Source: Puffinus mauretanicus
Lineage: Eukaryota > Chordata > Aves > Procellariiformes > Procellariidae
Assembly: GCA_023333565.1 (NCBI GenBank)
Contig: JAJKFH010002784.1
Coordinates: 1 to 64,000 of the forward strand
Direction of reading: 5' to 3'
Length of the DNA stretch: 64,000 nt
The notes under the pieces were generated by a model, which made no database searches, was not told the DNA's origin, and saw only the letters and a program-made list of their open reading frames with translations. This document shows, one piece after another, positions 39,801 to 51,800 of this stretch. Both the position numbers and the translations under genes were made by a program. Within the stretch, counting starts at the first letter, position 1, and every line of letters begins with the position of its first letter.

Positions 39801-42800
39801 GTTTGGATAGGCAGTATTCCAACACTGCTGATTTCTATCACAAGCAACATCAACTCTTTCTTCTCTCATTCCCTTCCTCTGCTTCATTGGCCCAATGAGT
39901 GCCCCCACGTAATGCAGCCAAAAGTTATACAAAAAGGCTCTACCAGGGCCTCAGCATCTGGTCCTGAATTTACAATGGTTTGCATGAACGTGCACTGCAG
40001 AGAGATGTACGTAGTATATATGCAGAGGAAGAAGAGGAGGAACAACCATAACACCTCACAAGGAACTGTGAAGTGTCCAGTTTTCCCTGCTTTCAGCTGC
40101 ACCATCAACCTTGGTTCCTTCCAGCCATTATTCTGCTGCCCCAGCAAACAGACCAGAGCTTCACCTGCATTACCCCTGCACTGCACCAAGATGCTGCCTG
40201 CCTACTTTCTTCTCTGGTAAGAGCACACACCTCTCCCTTCATTGATTCAGAATCTTTCTGTCAAGTGTATCAGCATCACAGGTTTGACAGCTCTGGCTCC
40301 AGCATGCTTTTAACCGCTCTAAACTGCCAGTTCCTCAATGAGAACTTCCAGAGTCAACTCTACTGAAACAAGAGCGCTGTGGAGAAACTCCTCCTGAAAC
40401 ACTCAACATATCTGGAAAGAAAAACAGAAGCAGCACATTGCAGTATGCAAAATGCATGGTTTAGTGGGCATGGTGGTGGTGGGTTGATGGTTGCACTCGA
40501 TGATCTTAGAGGTCTTTTCCAACCTTAATGATTCTATGATGCTATGATTCTATGATTATAAAAGTCCAGTTCAAAGCCAAGAGAGACAATACACCACAGC
40601 AGGAGCTTAACTTGTTAAGCTTGTTTCTTTGCTTATAGACTACTTGTGATTATTATTATTGACTGACTACTTGTCATTTCTTCCTGAAATTTGCCACAGT
40701 CTTAAAATAGGCTCCTACGATAATAGGGATGACATCACAGGCTAATGAAATTAGATTTCTTTATTGAGTTCCAGAACTGAAGTATGGCTGAAATGTAACA
40801 GCTAAAGGTGACGACTTTTTAATGCCCCAGAGATCAGCCTGTTTACTGTTAATTTGTGGCAGACACCAGGATTCCATTTCATGCATCAAGTACTGATCTT
40901 CTAAAAATAACATGGGGAATAGAAATAATTTCCACTGATAAACCTCTCACAGAAATTAAAAATTCTTTTAAAAAAATAAAGAAATCTGTAACTACTCAAA
41001 CAACAATACAGACGTTTCTATAAAAAAAACTGAAGTACATTTCAAGAATGACAATCCAAAACCTGACTCAAAAATAATTTCATCTGTAAAAATATTAATT
41101 GAAATGTAAAATTAAATGCTCTGTTAGTTTTCTTCTATTACAATTATTATATTTTTCACAGGAATAAATAGCAACTTCATATTTAAACAGTTAATTCATC
41201 CCACCACCACTGAAAAGTAGTTCATGTATCATAGTGAAGGGTACACGGGGGGAGTGAAGTGGAACAAGAGGGAAAAAAAAAAAAAAAAAGGTTTTGGTTT
41301 AAAAAGACCAATATCATGCATCATAATCTAACTTTTTTTTCAAGATTTTTATCTATCTACATATTTCCTACCACATGAAAACCAATTAGAAATCTCTAGC
41401 AATAGCTATGCAATAGCAAGACACTTTTTAGACAGTACATTTGTTTCCACTGAAAAACTCAGTATCTGTATTTGTGTGTCACAGTAAAGCCGTAACAGCC
41501 AGACATCAGAGAATTGGAAATGAAATGATGCCGCCCCAGCATACAAAATAAGCACACTACAGAAACAGCAAATAGCCTGGAGACAGTTGGTAAAGGAATT
41601 ATGCAGTTGTTTTCCTTTATTATTTATCAGCTATGACAACAGTCAGAAAATCGTAAGCCCAGCTGCGGACTTCAAACATTTTAGAAAGTATTTCACTCAC
41701 AGTAGGATTTTGGTGTGATTGTGAGAAAACTAACTGGAACTATATGACATTTTTCATAGCATCTCTATGTATTTTTCCATGTGATATTGAGTGGATTTCA
41801 TTTTCAAATTCCTCCTAATTGCGGTTTCTTTTGTCTCTCTTTCCAAATTCACCTCAAATGCACTGCTGATGCAACCGCCCAGAGGAGTTCAGGAGACAGG
41901 AAGAACATTCTTCCCATGTCCCCTTCTCAACACCAACAACTCAAAGAAAACACAGGATGCTTCCCAACTGACTGGGAAGAAAGCAAAGTGGTAGGAACCA
42001 GGAGGAGCCACAGCTCTGCCTTCCCTCTCAGCAGCCAAAATAATGGACCATGTGCAAGAAACATAAAACTGCTGCACAGAATGGAGTAAGCCAACTTCCC
42101 ACTCCAGCAGACCCAGGAGAAATATCTCAGCAAGTCACAGCATATTCTGCAGATCAGAGATCCCATAGCAATCAAACTACAGGCTGCCCTTCCTTCCTCA
42201 GCACTGAAGTAGGATTCTAGCCAATTTAGGACTAATTAGGCCTTGCATAGCAGTGACCAGCTTTATGGAAAGACATGCTACATGACAAGTTTCTTTCTTA
42301 TGTGGAGAAGAAGGAAGGTATGTATGAATCCAACAAAAGGGAGTCAGGAGACAAAGCTCTGCAGAGCTATTTGCCCAGTATTGGCCCACGGGTAGTAAAT
42401 GCCACACCTTATAGACTTACCATAGAGACAACTCATACAAAGAGGCACTTGGAAACTGTAATGTCTCACCAACATGAAAGGGGAGAAAAAAAAAATATTT
42501 TTACACACAAAACTTTAAAATACAGGCTCTGTCATAGCTTAGCTTTGATTTTGTTCCTCCTAAGTAGCTGGAGGTAGTGGAGAAGGTAAGAACTCTATGC
42601 TGCTGTCTTGTTTCTCAACAAGTTACTGCCACACAGCCTCTAGAGAAATAATGCGAGTATCATTGTTCTGGGGGCAATTCTGTCCCAATGTTCTTCTTGT
42701 AGCATCTCAGTGCAAATCAAGATAGGTTAGCAGATTCCTACAGCACCTGAGAAACAAATGCTTCTCTGCATTAGTTACTATTAGGTATTGCAGGACAGGT

Positions 42801-45800
42801 TCCCTTTGAACAATTTACATGGAAGCTGGGCTTCCAAGGTCCTTACAAAGGTTAAAATAACTGATCAGGTGGAAACATCAGCAGGACATGTTGATATCTG
42901 TGAACAGAATCCTGTATGCAAACAGGGAAGAGACATCCAGCACAGAAATAAAAACTCAGAACAGTATGTTTACTGGATATTCACGTTTCCCAAAAAAGGC
43001 AGTAAGATTATTACAAATATTCCCATGGAGGGCTGACAGGCTTTGTTGCTTATCTCAGAGGGCACAATTCAACATTCAATTACATCAACAGAAAGTTCTC
43101 CCTTGATTTTGATGGGTCTTGTATCTGATCCAAGCTCAATGACAGTACATTATGGTATGACATGGACAGAAAGAAACACACAGGACATATTTATACAGAG
43201 TAAATGCAAACAGGAGACAGATTTATGAAGCCTGATGCATTTAACTTGTGGTGGTCATGGAGAAGCTCTTCAGTAGTTTTTCAAAAATGAAATACCACTT
43301 CAAATGGAACCAACCTAAATTTGGTATACAATTATAAATACAGTCCCTTTAGATTTCCAGCTAGATGATACAGAAACCACTGCAAATCACTATTCTTCAA
43401 GAACTGATAAAATCCATGACTGTAAGAAGGGTACAGCTCAAGAAACCTGTCTAATAGATCTGAAAAACATGCTATTGAGCTTCAGGAATCCCACCAGACT
43501 CACTTGAACAAACTTCTGAACTCAGCATTAGGTTGCAGTGATTAATTTTAATATCTTCCATTTGGGTCAAGAGATATTTTGGTTCTGCCAATCCAATCTC
43601 TTTTTAAATATTGATCGCTATTACTACTATTTCACCTACTAAATCATGCTGCTAGCATGGACAGAGGAAAAACTTTGGTATAGTCACTACCAGAGTAATT
43701 CCTTAAATAGGTGAGATGCTTTCTGCCTTCCCTTAAAAGAAAAATAAAGCAATGTAACTGTAAACAGTAAATTAAACTGAATCAGCAGGTAACCAAGATA
43801 AGCAAAATAAGAGCGGGACCACAAAGTTAACAGAACAATATGCAGTGCCTTCCTACCTTGTTAGAGCTCATACAAGACATGAAACAGGTGCTAACTGTCA
43901 AAGGCTGGGTACAATCTGGACTTTCTAAAGGCTTCTGATAAAATCTCTCAAGCAGCTATTACAGAAACAGCTGCTGCTATAGCAGCTACAGATTTCTGTT
44001 TGTTAACCAAGACAGATTAGAAATAGATCAACAAATAGGAAGCAAAAGTGCAGGAAAAATGGTCAATTATCAGTCTGAGAGATGAATAATAGCAGCATAC
44101 CTCATTCTATCAATTCTAGGATGACCATCGGTCATACATATTTCAAAAGATCTGGTGGAGTTTTTCTTTGTAACATTGCTCTGCTTTCAAGGCTTAAGAG
44201 AATCACCGCTTTTCTTCATAGATCAAAGCACTTAATATCTGCAGGCTAAGACATGATGACTATGTCTTCAGTTGAACAGAAGTTAGGCAGAGGTCAAGGA
44301 TGATCCACACACAGCCCCACTGTTTAACCTTGAGCCACAAATCTGACTCAAAACCCTGAGGCTTCCTTTTCGTAGACATTAGGTCAGGGGCCTAGCCAGA
44401 GCATCACAGCAGTTCTCAGTGTTTATACCAGCCTTCTGCCAGGCCAAGGCACAGGGATAGGAAGCAGAGTAAGGCACTCGAGGAGAAGCTAAAGAGAACA
44501 GAACGACAAGCCTGGGGCTTCCTCATCAGGGCTGGATAATAGGAAAATGGGACAGAACAACACAAAACATAGCACGGTGCCAACACAACACACCCTTCAG
44601 GAAAATTATGACTGCGCTTCATCCTCTGGCATGGGGCAGCGGGTGTCCCACAGCAGTCTTGGACAGAACGGGGCAGAGCTAATGAGGAGAGACTGCAGGG
44701 TGTTGCTAGCTGTTTATTGGAGGTAAGATCTGCAGCCAGGAAGGGAAAACTCTTTTATGGGTTGGATACTCTCATAGCACTACTTAGCTCATTATAGAAA
44801 TGCTACCTCTGTATTTCTAAAATTCTAATGAATCAAGGCTTACATGACAACATGTAAAACGGCAAATTAGGAAAAGTGGAAAAACAGAAATCTCAATATT
44901 GATCAAGCTCCTGCTGCAAACCTGCAAAAGGAAATTTGACACAGGCTTTAACTAGGATTTTTTGAGACAGCTGCAAACTTGGCCAGGCTCCTAAGATGAA
45001 ATACTGTAAAATTACGTATCTTTAGAGACACCAAATGGAGGCACTGAAAATAACACCTAACTCAAATAAAAACAGAAAATTCTCAACAGAAGGGACTGTT
45101 CCCTGTTTTGCAGTACTTTATTCAAATTCATGGACACAGGACATACGGTTTGCCATTAAGCTTAATAAAAATCACTCTGAACTAAATTTACCCCATTGGC
45201 TTTCTTCTCCTACTATGACAACTTCTGAATTAAAGAAAGTTGTATTCAGTAACACAACATTGAAACTGACATTCATTGATATTTTCAGTGTATCAGCTCC
45301 TATAAAGAAAGGGTGAACGTGGCGATTTATAAAATACCATTACAAGCCCACAAGACATTCTGGAAGTCTCACTTTATTCTGCAGTTTCCCAGGAGATGCC
45401 AAAGAAATGGGTCAAAACCAGAAGTGATTAGCCTGAGACCCTCACTTTTCCTGGAGTATTATGGGACAAGACACATCATGTCTCACTGCTTTGCCCTCAA
45501 ACTATTTAGTGGTTTTTATAAGCTAAGCAGAAGTACAAAGTAATAGTGAGATTTTTCTCCTTCAAATCAAGTTTAATCAGTCTTGTAAACTCCCCAAAAC
45601 ACAACATATTGTACCAACTAGAACAAAATTCAGCCACTTGGTTTCTCTGTGCCTCTTGACAAAGCTGTTCCATGTAACTGAGATAGGAAAGAGAATCTCA
45701 CACCTCTATTTCCACCTCATTTCATACAAGCTTAAGAACTTGGATTGCTGTACGTTATCTGACGCAAGACAAATGCCATGTTGTGAAGAATCATGCCCTT

Positions 45801-48800
45801 ATTTTCTTCTCCAGGTTGTTTGTTCATATTTAAAATGAACATATATGCCACATGCCAGTAACTAGTCCTTTTTCAACATAAATCAAGTTTGCAGAAATAA
45901 ATTAGACTCACAATGATTCCTCTAATAAAATAGTACAAAGTGCTTTATTATTGGATAAATTCATTCGCCACTGAGGAAAAGACTGATTCTCAATAACGTG
46001 ATTTAGACTGCAAGGTGTCACTGAAGATGGCAGTGGCACAAAGCGCAGTTGGAGATATGTCACTAGTGGTGTATCCTACTGGTTGATACTGCTAACACTG
46101 TTTAACATCTTCATTAATGACCTGGACAATGGGGCAGAGCACACCCTCAGCAAGTTTATAGACAATACAAAACTAGGAGGAGCGGCTGATACACCAGATG
46201 GTTGTGCTGCCATTCACAAGGACCTGGACAGGCTGGAGAACTGGTGCCAACAGGAACCTCAAGAAGTTCAACAAAGGGAAGTGCAAAGTCCTGCACCTGG
46301 TCAGGAATAACCCCATGCATCACTACACACTGGGGGCTGATCAGCTAGAAAGCATCTTTGCAAAAACGACCTTGGGGTCCTGGTGGACAAGAAGTTGAAC
46401 ATGAGCCACCAATATACTCTTGCAGAAAAGAAGGCCAACAGCTTCCTGGGTTACATTAGGAAGAGTACTGCCAGCAGGTCAAGGGAGGTGATCCTTCCTT
46501 TCTACTCAGCACTGGTGAGGCCACACTTGGAGTGCTGTGTCCAGTACTGGGACTGGGCTTTCCCACTACAAGAAAGATACAGACTTACTGTAGCTGGAGC
46601 AAGTCCAGCATGGGGCCATGAAGATGATTAAGGAGTATCTTTATATGAGGAGATGCGGAGAGAGCTTGGAGAAGAGATGGCTCAGGCTCAGATAAGATGC
46701 TCTTATCAACGTGTATAAATACTTTATGGGAGGGAACAAAGAAGAGGGAGCCAGACTCTTCCTAGTAGTGTCCACCAACAGGACAAGAGACAATAAGCAC
46801 GATTTAACACCTATGTGATTCTATCTGAACATAAGGAAACAGGTTTTTTACTGCGAGGGAGGTCAAACACTGGAACAGGTTGCCCAGAGAGGTTCTGGAA
46901 TCTCCATCTGCAGAGATACCAGAAATACAACTGGACACAGTCTTGGACAACCTGCTTTAGCTGACCCTGCTTGAGCAGGGGCCTTGGACTAGACGACCTC
47001 AAGAGGTGCCTTCCAACCTAAACAATTCTGTGGTTCTGTGAAGATGATATAAGAAGTTTGAGAACCTATGCTGATAGCTAAGGCACTAGGTTAAGAAGGC
47101 ACTTGTGCTTAGTCCCCTGCTCTGCCACAGACTTCTTTTTCATAAGCCAAAGCATTTATTTTAGTTACTAGAATCTGCCTAACTCAGATCCTGCAAGGAC
47201 AAGCATACAAACAATTGAAAGAAAAGCTCTTTCCATGACTTAGTGTAAGAATAAACTATATAAGAGGCATTCTGCTTTCTTTTCTTCCTCTGAAGTGTCT
47301 GGTTAGCCAACTTCCGAAATAGGATACAGAACCAGCTGGGCTGCAAGATTACTTCCTTATGGCACTTTTTATTTAAATGTGTGCATTTACTGTTGAGGAG
47401 AATAAAGAAAGGACAAGACATACAACTTCATTTATGTATGTTTTCCATTACGTTGCAGCCTAATTATTCAGGTGAAAAAAATAGTGACACTACAGAGAAG
47501 AATAGAGAGAAGAAGAGACAGATACCGAAGTTCGCTGCTGTATATGCAATTCCAATTATTTATTATCAGAGTGTGTAAATTTTGTACATGGTAAGCTTTA
47601 GCAGGAATAGAGTAGGGGGCTTCACTCCTAAAATAGCTAACTCACATATTACTGCAACTGATATTTACATTTTAAAATCAGATGAAGAGCTAAGTGCACA
47701 AAAACACATTAAAGAAATCATAAAAAGTTGTAAGAGTACCACAAAGAAAAGCCATTAAATAATGCAGCATTTCATGGGCCACTGGCTTGTTTTACTACAT
47801 GTGCACTTTGATTGTCTGCACCTGAAAAGTGCATTAATGTCCCATTAGGAAAAGGTACTGAAACTTAGGAGCTATCTAACAGACTGTATCCAATGCCTAT
47901 GCCTGAAATATCTAGAAATGGCCCAAGTCTGGCTGTGTACATTTCCCTGATTGAAATGTACACATTCCAGTTTTTAACAGCATCATAATGCTGCAGGCAG
48001 TCCACTTCCCAGAAAGGTTTGTATTTCTCAGGTGATTAAAATCTCTCTGCTTTTGGCCATCTCTGAGACCATCACAAAGGTGTGCTGTAATCTAGAAATG
48101 CACTGCCTATGGTGTCTCATCAATGAAGCAAGAGAGCATCTGTGCCAGAGTCAGCCTTTTAAGTGAAACAGAAAGAGTAAGAAAGCCTGGGACTGCAGAC
48201 TGAGGCAGAACATGTGAAATGACAGCACCAATATAGTTTTTATAAAAAAATCTAAAGTAACTTTTTTTTTATTTACAAGATCAACATAGGACCAGCTGTA
48301 AGTTGAGGTCATCTACTGTTGCTGTGCTGCTCTGAATGCTCACCATGTATTAGAAAAATTAAACTCAGGCTTGATAAACTGCACAGAAGATCAATTAGAG
48401 CCCTTCTCCTAGAGAAACTACATGAAAGAAATGCACGTTCCCACGTGCTACCTAGCATGGAGGCGTTGGCACCATTAAAAACAACAGTGCAGTTGAACAG
48501 AGGAGAACACACTACCTCTGAGACGAAGCTAAGTGCAGAAGCCACATGAAGAAGTAGCCCCTAGATTGGGGCTAGTTAGGCTAGGAAGGAGGGGAGGAGT
48601 TCATTGCGATGTTAAACCCTATAACCTGGCCCAAAGGGCCCAGGGGTGGATTGTAATGGGTATACCTTTACATTGTTGTAACCCATGATTTGAGTTGCAT
48701 GTTATAGGAATTACTATAGCAGGAACCACCTGAACCAATGGAAGACAAGCCCCACAAGACGCAGTGCAAGTGCAGCAGTGACACAACCTGAGCCGGCTTT

Positions 48801-51800
48801 GGTGCCCAGTAACTCCATGCAACACACACCTCTCCTGTCCTGAGTGACCACCATAACAGATGGAGCCCAAAGTCATGGACTAAATGAATGCAGTGGACAG
48901 TTTGTGGACATTTATGGACATTTTAAAGACATTAAATGGGTGGCCCATTTTACAGGGTGACACATGATATCTGTATATTATACCAAAGGATGGGAGGCGG
49001 GGTGGTGGTTAATGAGGTTGTATTGGATAGTGTGGGACCTGAGCATGATGTAAATGGTATGGAATAAAAGGGGTGGAGAATGTGCCGATTTTGGCTGGGA
49101 TAGTGTTAATTTTCTTTGTAGTAGCTAGTATGAGGCTATGTTTTGATAATACAGGGATGTTTCAGTTCCTGCTGAGCAGTGCTTACACAGAGTCAAGGCC
49201 TTTTCTGCTCCTCACCCCACCCCACCATTGAGTAGGCTGGGGGTGCACAAGAAGCTGGGAGGGGACACAGCTGGGACAGCTGACCCCAACTGACCAAAAG
49301 GATATTTTACACCCTATAATGCCACGCTCAGCGTATAAAGCTGGGGGAAGAAGAAGGAAGGGGGGGACGTTCGGAGTGATAGCGTTTGTCTTCCCAAGTC
49401 ACCGTTACGCGTGATGGAGCCCTGCTTTCCTGGAGATGGCTGAACACCTGCCTGCCGATAGGCAGTAGTGAATGAATTCCTTGTTTTGCTTTGCTTGTGC
49501 ACGCAGCTTTTGCTTTACCTGTTAAACTGTCTTTATCTCAACCCACGAGTTTTCTCACTTTTACTCTTCCGATTCTCTCCCCCATCCCACCAGGGGGAAG
49601 TGAGCGAGCAGCTGTGTGATGCTTAGTTGCCAGCTGCTGTAAAACCATGACAGGAGATTCCAAAACAGAAGTAGTAAGAACTCTACCACCACTGTGCACA
49701 CCACCCTCACAACTAATCTCAGACGTTCCTACTCAACTGGATGCTTTTGTGAGTGGTGGACAAATACATCCATGGTCAGGCTGAGAGGACTGGCAAGACC
49801 TTTTCAAGTGACCAGGAACACAGGTGTGCCACTGCCACACATGTTAATGAAAAAGCTATCCTTCCTTTGACTCACAGCTCGTCCCAGGAGCTCCACATCC
49901 ACTACACAACTTGCAAGAAGAAAAGAGGATGCCAGAGCCCAGACTAAACATTCAAAAAATGTCAGTGCTCAGAATATCCAGCCATGTTCCTCTCTCTGCC
50001 GAAAGAGCAAAACAAACCAAGAGCAATAATCAAAGTAGTTGTTTTGTAATAGGAGAATGCTATCGGTAATACTGGTACAACTCTATAAGCACACACCATC
50101 TGTGTCGTCTACACACTACAGCCAGAAAAAACAAGTAGCAGACTAGATCATTCTCATAGAGCATTCATAGCTTTTCAATGGAAAGATTCGAAAGTCAAAC
50201 CTTTATTACCCACTGCGATAACCTGTTCTTAGCCTTGTTAAGCTTCTAATTATCCAGTGCCATGCGAATACACAGCAATACAGGTAACTCCCCTGACACA
50301 AAAAGCCCAAGATAGCAATGGAAGCAGACCTTGCAGATGTGAAGAATGCACTCTCAAGAAATGTGTAGGAAGATAGGAAGGCCAAGTAGCAAAGACTTGC
50401 TGCAGTAGTGCTTAAAGCAGAGAAAGTAATGCTAAATTTGTAAAACATGGATGGGCACAGATGCAGCAGATGAATCCAAATAGAGTAAAAGTAAAGACAC
50501 TAATTAGAGCACAGACTAGATGATGTGGACTGTTTTCAGCCCTACTCATCAAAACACATACAAACATTAAGTTTACCTCAGCTCCTAAACTGAGAGAGAT
50601 TATTTCATCCTCAAAAGCGGAATGTGTATCAATATGAGGAGGAATTCCTGCATAAGAAAAAAAAAACAAAAAAGTCAGTATCATAGTAATAGAGTGGCAT
50701 CTCTGTTAGCAAGCTCTATTTCCATGGATGTCCATATAGGAAACTTGGATGATATCATAAAGGAAGAAGTTACCTTCCAAAATGTCTGATTTACATGCCC
50801 AGATTAGATGCACACAGTTAACACAAGTGTCCTGTATAATCAGCGGAAATACCTAGAAGACAGCTTAGAGCACCCAAAGTCCTCACTCACCCTCTGAAGA
50901 CTCCAAATGCTCTCCTTGCTGCAGAGAGCACCTGAAATCACTATGCTCTCCCCTTAGGCAGCTTAGCGCTTAGCACTAACAGTTACGCTACGTTAGGCGA
51001 TTTTGGGCCTTAGTTCATCCATTATCGTGTATTTCTCCCTCACTTTCTTCACAGAGGAGTCATCTGTCCTGTTTTTGGCAGGGATAGAGTTGATTTTCCT
51101 CCTAGTAGCTGGTACAGTGCTGTGTTTTGGGTTTAGGATGAGAATAATGTTGATAACACACTGATGTTTTAGTTGTTGCTGAGCAGTGCTTACACCCGTC
51201 AAGGACTTTTCAGCTTCTCATGCTCTACCAACTGAGAAGGCTAGAGATACACAAGAAGCTGGGAGGGGGACAGCTGGACAGCCAGGACACCTGACCCAAA
51301 CTGGCCAAAGGGATATTACATACCATATGGCGTCATGCTCAGTATATAAACTAGGGGAAACTTGGCTGGGGGGCGGGCACTGCTCAGGGACTGGCTGGGC
51401 ATTGGTCAGCAGGTAGTGAGCAATTGCATCGTGGATCACTTGCTTTGTATATTCTTTTATTATTATTATTACTACTACTACTATTTTATTTTATTTCAAT
51501 TATTAAACTGTTCTTATCTCAACCCATGAGTTTTCTCACTTTTACTCTTCCGATTCTCTCCCCCATCCCACTGTAGAGGGTAGTAAGTGAGCGGCTGTGT
51601 GGTCCTTAGTTGCCAGCTGGGGTTAAACCACGACATCATCCCAAATACTCCCTCTACTGCTAAGCAAATGACTGTGCTAAGGGTCTCAGCTTCAGAATTA
51701 GGACCTACTACCACAAGCATAGGCACTGTCAGGGACAAACCCTGCCCCTGCTTTGCAGTTCTCAGGAGAACCCCACACACCTTTGCTAGGCTAATCCCTG

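Larger units (their letters stand above)
31590..50576 (-). other. ALKBH8 intron 6 (19 kb)
   Basis: The largest intron, separating the HxD exon from the distal-histidine exon. It contains a CA microsatellite (34791-34818), a GC-rich block (about 36970-37330), a CR1 tail (40455-40557), a 1-kb degraded CR1 copy (46040-47042), and an ERV 3' remnant with its LTR (about 48550-49652). The rest is AT-rich, with poly-A runs such as 41273-41289. Open frames in it are best explained as chance. Confidence 0.85.

Noticed and set aside
48319..48549. 76-codon plus-strand frame next to the ERV remnant as a separate gene
   Set aside because: Too short, no recognisable domain, and adjoins retroviral sequence. 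More likely part of the element, or chance.
49075..49657. GGAGA as target-site duplication of LTR copy 1
   Set aside because: The left GGAGA lies inside the purine tract expected upstream of a 3' LTR and is offset by one base from the LTR start, so the match is probably coincidental.
49081..51635. LTR copies 1 and 2 as the two ends of one provirus
   Set aside because: Only 1.4 kb separates them, no retroviral coding sequence was seen between, and copy 2 has its own perfect TCATC duplication.
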